Assembly (NCBI RefSeq): GCF_002906165.1
Contig: NZ_PPCN01000001.1
Coordinates: forward strand, 372,001 to 436,000
Direction of reading: 5' to 3'
Length of the DNA stretch: 64,000 nt
Source of the DNA: Roseibium marinum
GTDB taxonomy: Bacteria > Pseudomonadota > Alphaproteobacteria > Rhizobiales > Stappiaceae
The notes beneath the pieces are model-generated. The model was not told where the DNA came from. It ran no database searches and saw only the letters and a program-made list of their open reading frames with translations. Position numbers and translations under genes: made by a program. Of the stretch, positions 25,735 through 34,620 are shown piece by piece (position 1 is the stretch's first letter; each line of letters starts with the position of its first letter).

Positions 25735-25751
25735 GATGCACGAAGTGCATC
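25735..25751. promoter_or_regulatory. 17-bp perfect palindrome upstream of fseA
   Basis: GATGCAC-GAA-GTGCATC lies 105 bases before the fseA start and 11 bases after the qseM stop. Its spacing from fseA suits an activator or repressor site. It is not a good match to the known tra box, whose half-sites run the other way. Confidence 0.45.
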
Positions 25752-25855
25752 ACGCGATGCCTGCAACCATACTATGCAACCACAGATTTGCATTGAAACA
25801 TCCCAAGCAACTGACGCCGTTCAAATTTTCGGCGCGTTGTTGGGAGGAAGTCGCG

Positions 25856-26570
25856 ATGTCCAGCGATTGGCGCGATGACGACGAGTACGATCATTTTGAT
25901 GATCTCGGAATCTCGGGACTCGCCTGGGAATGCCTTCGGCGAAACGCCGACTATCGCAAAGAATACGATCTGATGAGGGAGGGAAGCGGCGCCCCTGCCG
26001 ACTGGGGGTTGCGATTTCCCAGCGGATCCCAAACTCAACGCACTCAGCGCTCCTGTCTTCTGGCTGCCTTCCGCAGCCCCTGCTGCGGTCCACCTGATCG
26101 CCTCTCTTCCCAACCTCGGATTGGGCAGCGCCATTCTCCCCGAGGCCGTCACGGACAGCAGAACCGGCGCCGATGGATTGTCATGGGTTCGGCTGCATAT
26201 TGGCGACATTCTTGTCGGCGATACGATCAGAGATCAGCCAATTGGCATCCTGCTGCCGCTTGATGGCGACTGGCCCGTGCGGCTTGGCGCCGCTGACAGA
26301 CTTTATCATCAACTAATCAGCCGACACGCTGATCCACCGCTCACGCCACAACGGCGAGAACGCTTGAAACGCGCTCTGCGCACCATAGATGGTCGACAAA
26401 GCGGGGCAACCTATCGCGCCGTCGCTACGGCCTTCTACGGCGCCAAGCGCGTCGCCGCCGAACCGTGGAAAACAAGTTCACTCAAAGCGCAAATTGCAAG
26501 ACTTGCCGCCTACGGTCGCATGATGATCGATCACGGATACAAGCAGCTTCTTCGGGGCAGGAACCGTTGA
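25856..26570 (+). CDS. fseA: FseA-like excision activator made by +1 ribosomal frameshift
   Basis: Two frames join into one protein of about 237 residues. The first (from ATG 25856, ribosome site GGGAGG) encodes the DUF6499-type start SDWRDDDEYDHFDDLGISG and ADWGLRFP. At CGA-UUU-CCC a +1 slip of tRNA-Phe from UUU (26015-26017) to UUC (26016-26018) leads into PADPKLNALSAPVFWLP and then a full DUF2285 domain to 26570. In ICEMlSymR7A the msi172-msi171 pair is fused exactly this way, by +1 slippage from UUU to UUC, to make FseA, the activator of the excisionase gene rdfS. Without the slip, translation ends at 26263 with an unrelated tail (135 residues). This reading makes it a functional recoded gene, not a broken one. 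Confidence 0.85.
26015..26018 (+). other. +1 programmed frameshift site (UUU-C) in fseA
   Basis: The zero-frame codon UUU followed by C lets tRNA-Phe re-pair on UUC one base downstream. The frame change at this base exactly restores the conserved sequence RF-PADPKL. The same slip has been shown by mass spectrometry for FseA of ICEMlSymR7A. Confidence 0.75.
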
Positions 26571-26629
26571 ATTCGCCACCCGGACCCACGCCACTGTGCC
26601 ATTTGAGCAGTTTCCGTTATGTTCGTCGA

Positions 26630-27493
26630 ATGACGCAGCCATCGCAGCCACTTACCCCCAACCTTCCCAAGATTATGGGACGCACGCGTCGATTGCCTTC
26701 GCAGCAAAGAGCCGTGTTCGACCAGATTTTTCACAGTGGCGGTGGTTATGTCCTCGATTTCTCCGACCGAACCATGGCCGAGTGGTTTGAGGAGAATTTC
26801 GATATCCAGATTTTCCAACAGCGCTTCCAAGTCGAAGGCGCCAGCAAAGGCAAGACACTCCGAGGCTTCGTCGAGGTCGCCGAACCGCGTCTCGTCGCCC
26901 AAATTCTCCGCGTCTTGTGGACGTATCGCTGCGGTCTTGACGGATATCTGGAGCCCGATCCTGCCACGGAAGAACGCCTGAAAGCATGGCTTGAACAGTT
27001 CACGAACGAGTTGGAAAACGCGTCTGCGCTGAACCTCGACGACGCGTTCAAAGATTTCTCGCGCGACACCACGCTTCCCAAACTGCGTGCGTCCATCGCC
27101 GCCGATCTCGTCGCGGAGAAACCGGATGTCGCGTTGGACCGTGTGCATACCTATTGCGTCAAACGCTTCCGCGATCTGCTCGCCTCACGCAATCAGGCCG
27201 TCGATGCAAAGACCCCGCTCGACGCCATATTCGGCGCATACGGCAAGGCGTTGCGTGATGAAGGCGCCGTCAGTGAGTTCGCGCTGCCAACGCTGCGCGT
27301 CCAGCACAAACTGTTCGACGGTCTAAACCAGGCGCGCAACAAGCGCTCTTTCGCCCATGACAATGAGCTCCTCGACGTCTCGGAAGCGCAATTCATCATC
27401 GACAGCGTCCTCGCATCGCTGGCGTTTATCGAACGCATAGAAGCTTCGCGACAGACACCGGCCGAGGATTCGGACGACGAAATCCCGTTCTGA
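26630..27493 (+). CDS. Abortive-infection family protein (Abi C-terminal domain)
   Basis: This protein has 287 residues from the ATG before TQPSQPLTP. The C-terminal part (LRVQHKLFDGLNQARNKRSFAHDNELLDVSEAQFIIDSVLASLAFIERIE in overlapping pieces) has the RNKxSxAHD pattern of the Abi_C domain. The N-terminal half has DFSDRTMAEWFEENF and EGASKGKTLRGFVEV, found in stand-alone Abi-like proteins. The pattern R-N-K-R-S-F-A-H resembles the HEPN Rx4-6H signature, so RNase activity is possible. It sits between fseA and rdfS on the same strand, as an apparent insertion in the control module. Confidence 0.7.
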   Translation: MTQPSQPLTPNLPKIMGRTRRLPSQQRAVFDQIFHSGGGYVLDFSDRTMAEWFEENFDIQIFQQRFQVEGASKGKTLRGFVEVAEPRLVAQILRVLWTYRCGLDGYLEPDPATEERLKAWLEQFTNELENASALNLDDAFKDFSRDTTLPKLRASIAADLVAEKPDVALDRVHTYCVKRFRDLLASRNQAVDAKTPLDAIFGAYGKALRDEGAVSEFALPTLRVQHKLFDGLNQARNKRSFAHDNELLDVSEAQFIIDSVLASLAFIERIEASRQTPAEDSDDEIPF

Positions 27494-27649
27494 TCGAGCC
27501 CGTCTAAGCACCGACATCCCGGATCATTCGGGGGTGACGTTTTCGCCATCCGCTGATCGTCATCCCTCCCGGCGCGCATCTTACGCTTTTCTCGTCTCCG
27601 ACAGTCCCGCGCTTCCCGCAGCGGGATGGCCTAACCGGAGACGCGACCC

Positions 27650-27934
27650 ATGCCCGATCCCAATGCCGGACTTCCCCCACGCTACTTAAGAACGCCCGAA
27701 GCGGCCCGTTTTCTCGGCCTTTCGGGGAGAACGCTCGAAAAACATCGCACCTACGGCACGGGACCGCGCTACTCGAAAATCGGCGGGCGTGTCGTCTACG
27801 CGATCGAGGATCTGCAAGCCTGGGTTAGCCGGGGAGAGAAGAACTCGACCTCGGATGACACCGGCGACGAAGTTCTGCCCGCCAAGCGGCATGCAGCGCT
27901 CTCACCCGCCTATGCACGGAAAGCCCGCTCATGA
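27650..27934 (+). CDS. rdfS: Excisionase / AlpA-like HTH protein, RdfS-like
   Basis: This 94-residue MerR/AlpA-type winged-helix protein has YLRTPEAARFLGLSGRTLEKHRTYGTGPRY and GGRVVYAIEDLQAWV. This is the recombination directionality factor type; in ICEMlSymR7A rdfS lies just upstream of traF and rlxS, as here. It would direct the integrase towards excision and is expected to be switched on by FseA. A small hairpin, TCCCGC-n10-GCGGGA (27605-27626), and a GGAG site lie before the ATG. Its stop overlaps the next gene start by 4 nt. Confidence 0.85.
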   Translation: MPDPNAGLPPRYLRTPEAARFLGLSGRTLEKHRTYGTGPRYSKIGGRVVYAIEDLQAWVSRGEKNSTSDDTGDEVLPAKRHAALSPAYARKARS

Positions 27935-28437
27935 GCGGCGGCGCCACCGTCGAGCTCGTCTGGATCGAGAAGCAGATCGAGCACTGGATTCGCTTCGGCC
28001 GGATCGTGCGGACAACGATCCAGAGCCGCAGTCGCAGCACCGTCGCTTTCGACCCCGGCGCCGTCTTCGCCTTCGTCCGCTGGCAGGCAAATGATTTCAG
28101 TACGGCGGAAAGCCGGATCGACATCCTGCGCGCGCCGCGAACTGGTGAACCCTATGCGACCGTGCCGCAGGTGACGCCCGGCGGCGAAAGTCTGCTGCGC
28201 CAGTCCGGCTGGCCCAAGGTCGAGCGGGTTCTTCAGTTCGCCGATGTGATCGAAGCGCTCGGCATCGACCCGGCTGACGCCGCGCCGGACTATTGGCGCC
28301 ACGTTCACAACAGGCTGTCTGCAGGCTTGGAGCCGCGCGGCTACACACCCGCTCAGCATCGCGCCTGGCTTCTGCGCCAAGCCTGTCCGCCCGATCCACT
28401 GTCATTGCACGCCGCGTCGGCGGGGAGCGCGTCATGA
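27931..28437 (+). CDS. DUF2840 protein
   Basis: This 168-residue protein has the DUF2840 core: VELVWIEKQIEHWIRFGR, DPGAVFAFVRWQANDFSTA, and LLRQSGWPKVERVL. It is found almost only in conjugative elements between the excisionase-like gene and traF, as here. Function is unknown. It overlaps both neighbours by 4 nt, so it belongs to one translationally coupled transfer operon. Confidence 0.87.
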   Translation: MSGGATVELVWIEKQIEHWIRFGRIVRTTIQSRSRSTVAFDPGAVFAFVRWQANDFSTAESRIDILRAPRTGEPYATVPQVTPGGESLLRQSGWPKVERVLQFADVIEALGIDPADAAPDYWRHVHNRLSAGLEPRGYTPAQHRAWLLRQACPPDPLSLHAASAGSAS

Positions 28438-29012
28438 CCCGCTTCGGCTACGTCATGACGACCTATTTCTCGGTGCTCGCGATCGGCGGACTGGCCTTCG
28501 TTCATGTGAGCCCCAAGCTGATCTGGAACGCATCCGCGAGTGCGCCGATCGGACTCTACGCCGTCGCATCGGACAACGATCTTGTCGTCGGCGATCTGGT
28601 CGTTGTCGATCCTCCGAAATCACTTGCGATCTATCTCGACGAACGCGGCTACTTGCCCGAAAGCGTGCCGCTCCTCAAGCACATCGCGGCGCTTCCCGGA
28701 CAGCGTGTCTGCCGCGATGGCGCCGCTGTCACTGTCGACGACATCACCCTGGCGCAGGCGCAACCAAGCGACCGCTTCGGACGCGATCTGCCCGTATGGC
28801 AGGGATGCCATATCGTCGCCGAGACAGAACTCTTCCTCCTGAATCCCAGTCATCCCGACAGTCTCGACGGTCGCTATTTCGGCGCACTCCCGGCCGACGC
28901 CGTGATCGGACGCGCCGTTCCGATCCTCACCGATGAAGACGGCGACGGCCGCTATGTCTGGCGCGCCGATCACGACGCCGACGCTCCAGAAAATTCTTCC
29001 GACCGCAAATGA
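28434..29012 (+). CDS. traF: TraF, S26-family conjugative signal peptidase
   Basis: This 192-residue membrane protease has an N-terminal transmembrane segment ([19 protein letters not shown]). The catalytic serine lies in [13 protein letters not shown] and the lysine in [14 protein letters not shown], the Ser-Lys dyad of S26 peptidases. C-terminal blocks include [16 protein letters not shown]. TraF matures the conjugative pilin TrbC in related systems. The ATG overlaps the DUF2840 stop. Confidence 0.92.
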   Translation: MTRFGYVMTTYFSVLAIGGLAFVHVSPKLIWNASASAPIGLYAVASDNDLVVGDLVVVDPPKSLAIYLDERGYLPESVPLLKHIAALPGQRVCRDGAAVTVDDITLAQAQPSDRFGRDLPVWQGCHIVAETELFLLNPSHPDSLDGRYFGALPADAVIGRAVPILTDEDGDGRYVWRADHDADAPENSSDRK

Positions 29013-29025
29013 AAGGAACTTCCCC

Positions 29026-29373
29026 ATGGCTCAGATCGGTCAATTCACCTGCACGGAATCTGGCTTCACCGGACGCCTTCACACGCTCATTCTCTACCGA
29101 GAACTCACGCTCGTCCCGGCAACATCGTCGGACAGCGAAAACGCGCCCGACTATCGCATCCATCACGGCGATGAAGACGGACCGGAGATCGGCGCCGGTT
29201 GGAAACGCACCGGCGAGAAGGCTGGCGAATACATCTCTTTGCAGATCGACGACCCGACCTTTGCATTTCCGATCCGCGCCAATCTCTTCAAATCCGACGC
29301 CGAGGACGGACACTGGGCGCTCTATTGGAACCGCTCCGCAAAGCGTTCCGAGAAGCGTGATGAGCGCGGCTAG
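29026..29373 (+). CDS. DUF736 protein (second copy)
   Basis: This 115-residue protein starts [21 protein letters not shown] and has [20 protein letters not shown] and [20 protein letters not shown]. It is a diverged paralogue of the protein at 23695. An AAGGAA ribosome site lies 8 bases before the ATG. It lies within the transfer operon between traF and the lytic transglycosylase. Function is unknown. Confidence 0.87.
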   Translation: MAQIGQFTCTESGFTGRLHTLILYRELTLVPATSSDSENAPDYRIHHGDEDGPEIGAGWKRTGEKAGEYISLQIDDPTFAFPIRANLFKSDAEDGHWALYWNRSAKRSEKRDERG

Positions 29374-30079
29374 ACCGTCTCGGCGCTGCGCGACGATGGC
29401 GAAGTTCCTCCTCTGCGGTCTGCTCTCCGGCGTGGTTGTCTCTCACGCCGTATCAGCAGAAACCGCGTCCGCCAGGACGGAACAAGGCGGCAGTCTCTAT
29501 GCTGCCTATATCGCCGAAGCTGCGCAGCGATTCGGCGTCCCGGCGCATTGGATCCTCGCTGTCATGCGCAGGGAAAGCGCCGGCGACGTGCGCGCCGTAA
29601 GCGAAAAAGGCGCGATAGGGCTGATGCAGATCATGCCCGATACCTGGGATGAGCTGCGCGCGCGTTACGGTCTGGGGCGCGATCCGTTCGATCCTCGCGA
29701 CAACATTCTCGCGGGCGCCGCTTATCTCCGTGAACTGCATGACCGGTTCGGATCGCCGGGCTTCCTCGCCGCCTACAATGCGGGACCGACACGCTATGCC
29801 GAGCATCTAACTACAGGCCAACCGTTGCCACGAGAAACCCGCGATTATGTTGCGGCGCTCGCGCCGCTCATCGGCGCATCAGTTGCAGCGGCACTGCATG
29901 AACAGAGTGTGCTTCTGACCGTGGACTGGCGCGCGGCGCCGCTCTTCACCGCGCATACTGATCGGCAGACGGCTGCTGACGAAACGCATCCAGGCAGCGG
30001 CGCCGATGCTTATTTTCCGCATACAACCGGGGTTTCGGACAGCCTATTCCCGCCACATGGAACTGGGGATCAGCGATGA
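29360..30079 (+). CDS. Lytic transglycosylase of the conjugation machinery
   Basis: This protein has about 239 residues with a signal peptide ([20 protein letters not shown]) and an SLT/Slt70-type domain. Domain features are the catalytic glutamate in [20 protein letters not shown], then [19 protein letters not shown] and [13 protein letters not shown]. It would open peptidoglycan for the secretion channel (VirB1-like). The start chosen (29360) overlaps the DUF736 end by 14 bases; an ATG at 29396 right before the signal peptide is an alternative. Confidence 0.9.
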   Translation: MSAARPSRRCATMAKFLLCGLLSGVVVSHAVSAETASARTEQGGSLYAAYIAEAAQRFGVPAHWILAVMRRESAGDVRAVSEKGAIGLMQIMPDTWDELRARYGLGRDPFDPRDNILAGAAYLRELHDRFGSPGFLAAYNAGPTRYAEHLTTGQPLPRETRDYVAALAPLIGASVAAALHEQSVLLTVDWRAAPLFTAHTDRQTAADETHPGSGADAYFPHTTGVSDSLFPPHGTGDQR

Positions 30080-30326
30080 TCCCCCTTTTCGCATTCCCGC
30101 GCAGTCCGTCGCGCGATGGCGTGCTTCCGGGAGGAAGGACGGGGACGGACGGCGCAACAACAACGGGAGGGCGAGATAAAAGGCGCGGCACGGATGCGCG
30201 CTATGTCATTGTTGTTGTTGGGCATTTCGCCCGCTGCGGTCATGGGCGCAGTGCCGCAGATCGGCTCAACCCACTGTTTTTACGCGGGTTTCACCGTGCC
30301 GCGCGCTTTCAAGCGGGCGCTTTGTC
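30080..30326. other. Region before the relaxase gene, candidate oriT
   Basis: About 250 bases separate the transglycosylase and relaxase genes. It holds a perfect 10-bp inverted repeat, CAACAACAAC (30155-30164) and GTTGTTGTTG (30211-30220), around 46 bases of GC-rich sequence. Location just upstream of the relaxase and a large inverted repeat fit an origin of transfer. An 84-codon frame (30076-30330) overlaps both neighbours by 4 nt and could be a small gene, but shows no motif. Confidence 0.4.
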
Positions 30327-32084
30327 ATGAGCGACCGCGATAATGACATGCGCATCCGGCCCGGCCGCATCCGCAACAAGGGGACAAGCGTCCGCAGGGC
30401 TCAAACCTTTGTCGGCCAGGTCATGGGCGCCGCCCGCAAGGCCGGACACACCGGATACAAGCTGAACGGTTCGAAAGGACGTCGTCGCAGATCGCAATTC
30501 GGCCGAGGCCGCTTCCCCGGCGCAGCGCGCGGACTGTCACGCACCCAGCGGCGCGTCGTCATCAAGGCGCGCGTTGTCCGTCATCGAGGCGCACGCTTCC
30601 GGTCCGCCCCGCTCGCCAAACACATTGCCTATCTCAAGCGTGAAGGCGTGGCCCGTGACGGTCGCGACGCGGGCATGTTCAACGCCGAAGCAGACAGCGT
30701 CGATGATCGCGCCTTCGCCGAACGCTGCGAAGAGGATCGGCATCATTTCCGCTTCATCGTCTCGCCCGAAGATGCCGACCGCCTTGAAGACCTGCGCGCC
30801 TACACGCGCGACCTGATGCGTCAGGCCGAGCATGATCTCGGCACGAAGCTCGACTGGATCGGCGTCGATCATTGGAACACCGACAATCCGCACATCCATG
30901 TTCTCGTGCGCGGCCGCGCCGACGACGGCAAGGACCTCGTCATCGCCCGCGACTATATCAGCCGAGGATTCCGCAGCCGCGCCGAGCAATTGGTCGAACT
31001 GGAGCTCGGGCCGCGCACCGAGCAAGAGATCGCATCCGGACTTCAAGCGGAGGTGAAAGCCGAACGCTGGACGGGTCTTGACCGCGCGCTACAGGGGCTC
31101 GCCGATGACGGCGCCGGGGTTGCTGATCTGCGTCCCGGCTCACCGGAACCGCGCGATCCGGAATTGCGCAAACTTCTTATTGGTCGCGCCCAGACGCTGG
31201 AACGGCTCGGCCTCGCCGACAGGCTCGCCCCGGCGGTTTGGTCCCTGAAACCGGGCACACAGGAAACGCTGCGCGATCTCGCCGAGCGTGGCGACATCAT
31301 CAAGACCATGCACCGCGCCATGGCGAGCGGACCTGATCGCGCGCAAGCGGACTTCGCGATCGAGGACACACCGGCCGCCCCAGTACTTGGACGGCTTGTC
31401 GAGCGCGGTCTGCATGACGAGTTGCGCGGCGAGGCCTATGCCGTGATCGACGCGGTGGACGGCCGGGTCCACCATCTGCGCTTCAGCGATCTCGACGCCA
31501 CGGGCGACACGCCCGAAGGCGGGATCGTCGAGACACGGGTCTGGCGCTCGGACGATGGCGGTCGTCAGCGCATGGCCCTCGTCGGGCGTTCCGACCTCAA
31601 CCTCGAAACCCAGATCGGCGCGAACGGCGCGACCTGGCTCGACCGGCTACAACTCGCCAAAACCCAAGCGCCGCTCAGCATGGGCGGCTTCGGCGCCGAA
31701 GTTCGCGACGCGCTCGACCGGCGCGCCGATCATCTGGTCGACGAAGGGCTCGCATCCAGAAATGGCCGGCGCGTCACCTTCGCCCGCGATCTCCTGAAGA
31801 CATTGCGCGAACGGGAGCTCGACGCAGCGGCGGCCGCTATCGAAGCCGAGACAGGCTTGCCTCGCAGAAATTCTGCAGAAGGCGATCGCATCTCGGGAAC
31901 CTATCGCCAGCGGCTCGATCTCGCCTCAGGCCGTTTCGCCATGGTCGATAACGGCCTCGGCTTCGAACTCGTCCCGTGGAAACCCCAGCTCGAACGTCAC
32001 CTCAGCCAAACCGTGACGGGAACGATGACGCCCGGCGGCGGGATCGACTGGAGCCTTGGCCGCAAGCGCGGGCTCGGCATCTGA
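30327..32084 (+). CDS. rlxS: Relaxase RlxS (VirD2-like, DUF3363)
   Basis: This 585-residue protein has an Arg-rich N-terminus (1-90), then the VirD2-type relaxase domain. The domain includes DRHHFRFIVSPEDA (about 137-150) and the metal-binding histidines in DHWNTDNPHIHVLVRG (about 181-196). The remainder is DUF3363. It nicks oriT and pilots the single strand through the type IV secretion system. It overlaps the preceding small frame by 4 nt and precedes traG by 24 nt. This relaxase type is the one of ICEMlSymR7A-like elements. Confidence 0.93.
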   Translation: MSDRDNDMRIRPGRIRNKGTSVRRAQTFVGQVMGAARKAGHTGYKLNGSKGRRRRSQFGRGRFPGAARGLSRTQRRVVIKARVVRHRGARFRSAPLAKHIAYLKREGVARDGRDAGMFNAEADSVDDRAFAERCEEDRHHFRFIVSPEDADRLEDLRAYTRDLMRQAEHDLGTKLDWIGVDHWNTDNPHIHVLVRGRADDGKDLVIARDYISRGFRSRAEQLVELELGPRTEQEIASGLQAEVKAERWTGLDRALQGLADDGAGVADLRPGSPEPRDPELRKLLIGRAQTLERLGLADRLAPAVWSLKPGTQETLRDLAERGDIIKTMHRAMASGPDRAQADFAIEDTPAAPVLGRLVERGLHDELRGEAYAVIDAVDGRVHHLRFSDLDATGDTPEGGIVETRVWRSDDGGRQRMALVGRSDLNLETQIGANGATWLDRLQLAKTQAPLSMGGFGAEVRDALDRRADHLVDEGLASRNGRRVTFARDLLKTLRERELDAAAAAIEAETGLPRRNSAEGDRISGTYRQRLDLASGRFAMVDNGLGFELVPWKPQLERHLSQTVTGTMTPGGGIDWSLGRKRGLGI

Positions 32085-32107
32085 GCATTGCCCCGGAAGG
32101 AAAAGAC

Positions 32108-34117
32108 ATGCCGATCAAGACACAGCCAACACAGGACACCAAGATCCTCTGGGGCCAGATCGTCATCGTCTCGCTTGTCGTAGTCGGTTTCATCTGGGCT
32201 GCGACACAGTGGACTGCATGGCGGCTCGGCTTTCAGCCTCAACTCGGCGCGCCGGTGACGGACATTCTTGGATGGCCGGTCTATCCGCCCTGGAGCTTCT
32301 TCGTCTGGTGGTATTTCTACGATGCTTATGCACCACGTGTGTTCGTCGAAGGCGCGGTCATCGCGGGCAGCGGCGGGATCGCCGCGATCGGTGTCGCGAT
32401 TTTCCTCTCCGTCCTCCGGGCTCGCGAGGCGCGCGACGTCACCACCTATGGCTCGGCCCGATGGGCGGAGAGAAGAGACGTTGAATCGTCCGGGCTGTTT
32501 GCCGCGGACGGCGTCGTGCTTGGCCGCTTCGAGAACCACTACCTCAGGCACGACGGCCCGGAGCATGTGCTCTGCTTCGCCCCAACCCGCAGCGGCAAGG
32601 GCGTCGGCCTCGTCGTCCCTAGTCTTCTGACCTGGCCGGGCTCGGCGATCGTGCATGACATCAAGGGCGAGAACTGGCAGCTCACGGCCGGATGGCGGGC
32701 GCGGTTCACCCGCACCATCCTGTTCGATCCGACCAATCCAAACAGCGCGGCTTACAATCCGCTGCTCGAAGTCCGGCGCGGCGACAGCGAAGTACGTGAC
32801 GTCCAGAACGTCGCCGACATCCTGGTGGACCCCGAAGGCCTGCTCGAACGCCGGAACCATTGGGAGAAGACCAGCCATTCGCTACTTGTCGGCGCGATCC
32901 TTCACGTCCTCTATGCAGAGGCCGACAAGACGCTCGCCGGCGTCGCCGCCTTCCTCTCCGATCCTGGCCGGCCGATCGAGGCGACGCTCGCGGCAATGAT
33001 GCGCACGCCGCATCTGGGGGACCGGCCGCACCCTGTCGTGGCGCAGGCGGCGCGCGAACTCCTCAACAAGTCGGAGAACGAACGCTCAGGCGTCCTGTCC
33101 ACGGCGATGAGCTTTCTCGGCCTCTATCGCGATCCCGTCGTCGCCAGGGTCACCAGCCGTTGCGACTGGCGGATCAAGGATCTCGTCTCCGGCGCGCGGC
33201 CGACCACGCTCTATCTCGTCGTGCCGCCCTCCGACATCAGCCGCACCAAGCCGTTGGTCCGGCTTGTGCTGAACCAGATCGGACGCAGACTGACCGAAGA
33301 ACTGAACACCGACAGTAAGCGCCACCGCCTCTTGCTGATGCTCGACGAGTTTCCGGCGCTCGGGCGTCTCGATTTCTTCGAGAGCCAGCTCGCCTTCATG
33401 GCCGGGTATGGGATCAAGGCATTCCTCATCGCCCAGTCCCTCAATCAGATCGAGAAGGCCTACGGTCAGAACAACGCCATCCTCGACAACTGTCATGTGC
33501 GGGTGAGCTTCGCGACGAATGACGAACGCACCGCCAAGCGCGTGTCCGACGCCCTCGGCACGGCGACCGAGATGCGGGCGATGAAAAACTATGCCGGACA
33601 CAGATTGTCACCCTGGCTCGGCCATCTCATGGTCTCCCGGCAGGAGACCGCGCGACCTTTGCTGACGCCCGGCGAGATCATGCAATTGCCGCCGGACGAT
33701 GAAATCGTGCTCGTCTCCGGCGCGCCGCCGGTCCGGGGGAAGAAGGCGCGCTACTACGCCGACCCCCAGCTCAAGACACGCATCCTGTCGCCGCCGGACC
33801 TGATTGCTGAAGCAACCACACCGAATCAAGTGACGATGGATGATTGGAGCGGCCGGGCGCCGATCGCCGCGCCCAAGCCCCGGAAGAAGACGTCCGTCGA
33901 TGCGGGCGAAGACGCAGACGGGGGTATCCGCCGCGAGCCTGAACTGCCCGAACATGAAGACATCGCACCGGAGCCGGCGCTATCGGCACGGGAAGAGTTC
34001 GCAGGGCTCGACGACGAACCCGATGACGATGCGCAGCGCGCACGCCAGATGCAAGGTCGGTTCCGAAGTATCGCGCGTCAGGCCTCGCTCGATCCCGATG
34101 ACGGCATTGAGATCTGA
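32108..34117 (+). CDS. traG: Type IV coupling protein TraG/VirD4
   Basis: This 669-residue protein starts at MPIKTQPTQD behind a GGAAGG site. It has two N-terminal membrane segments (about 16-34 and 78-103), Walker A APTRSGKG (158-165) and Walker B LLLMLDEFP (408-416). The acidic C-terminal tail is typical. TraG links the relaxase-DNA complex to the Trb channel and pumps DNA with ATP energy. It is followed at 9 bases by a ribbon-helix-helix gene. Confidence 0.95.
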   Translation: MPIKTQPTQDTKILWGQIVIVSLVVVGFIWAATQWTAWRLGFQPQLGAPVTDILGWPVYPPWSFFVWWYFYDAYAPRVFVEGAVIAGSGGIAAIGVAIFLSVLRAREARDVTTYGSARWAERRDVESSGLFAADGVVLGRFENHYLRHDGPEHVLCFAPTRSGKGVGLVVPSLLTWPGSAIVHDIKGENWQLTAGWRARFTRTILFDPTNPNSAAYNPLLEVRRGDSEVRDVQNVADILVDPEGLLERRNHWEKTSHSLLVGAILHVLYAEADKTLAGVAAFLSDPGRPIEATLAAMMRTPHLGDRPHPVVAQAARELLNKSENERSGVLSTAMSFLGLYRDPVVARVTSRCDWRIKDLVSGARPTTLYLVVPPSDISRTKPLVRLVLNQIGRRLTEELNTDSKRHRLLLMLDEFPALGRLDFFESQLAFMAGYGIKAFLIAQSLNQIEKAYGQNNAILDNCHVRVSFATNDERTAKRVSDALGTATEMRAMKNYAGHRLSPWLGHLMVSRQETARPLLTPGEIMQLPPDDEIVLVSGAPPVRGKKARYYADPQLKTRILSPPDLIAEATTPNQVTMDDWSGRAPIAAPKPRKKTSVDAGEDADGGIRREPELPEHEDIAPEPALSAREEFAGLDDEPDDDAQRARQMQGRFRSIARQASLDPDDGIEI

Positions 34118-34125
34118 GGTCCGCC

Positions 34126-34551
34126 ATGAAGAAAGATCGACTGAATGTGTATTTCGATCCAGCGTTGTCGCCGGAGCTCGACGCTTTGGCGGCGCGTCGC
34201 AAAGTCTCCAAGTCCCAGATCGTTGAGGCGGCGCTCGCCTCCTATCTCTCGCCGGATGCCGCCGATCAGCGCGAGGCTGCGATCACGCGGCGCCTCGACC
34301 GGCTGACACGCGCCGTCGAACGCCTAGAGCGGGATGTGACCATCGGCAACGAGGCGCTGGCTCTATTCGTCCGGTTCTGGCTCACAACCACGCCGCCGCT
34401 ACCAGATACGATGCATGAGGCGGCGCAGGCGAAAGGTCGGGAGCGGTACGAGGGGTTTGTTGAGACGCTCGGTCGACGCTTAGCTAAGGGGAGCACCTTT
34501 GCGAGGGAAGTGTCGGAGGACATCGCTGGCATCCGTCCTGAGCGACGATAG
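34126..34551 (+). CDS. CopG/ribbon-helix-helix protein
   Basis: This 141-residue protein has an N-terminal ribbon-helix-helix (KKDRLNVYFDPALSPELDAL then VSKSQIVEAALASYLSP) and a helical tail. In this ICE family a CopG-like gene between traG and trbB is standard and may regulate transfer genes or aid relaxosome formation. It lies 9 bases after traG. The operon is then broken by an antisense gene before trbB. Confidence 0.87.
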   Translation: MKKDRLNVYFDPALSPELDALAARRKVSKSQIVEAALASYLSPDAADQREAAITRRLDRLTRAVERLERDVTIGNEALALFVRFWLTTTPPLPDTMHEAAQAKGRERYEGFVETLGRRLAKGSTFAREVSEDIAGIRPERR

Positions 34552-34620
34552 CTTGAACACTCCCAGTCGATGCCGCATCCTTCGCGAATGTCGGTCTGGG
34601 GGCACATGATACGAGAAACC

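Noticed and set aside
25735..25751. Palindrome as a classical TraR tra box
   Set aside because: The half-sites run as GATGCAC/GTGCATC, opposite in order to the GTGCAG/CTGCAC halves of known tra boxes.
25856..26570. Frameshifted pseudogene or sequencing error in the DUF6499/DUF2285 gene
   Set aside because: The frame change is at UUU-C, exactly the +1 slip known for FseA, and both parts are intact; a functional recoded gene explains it better.
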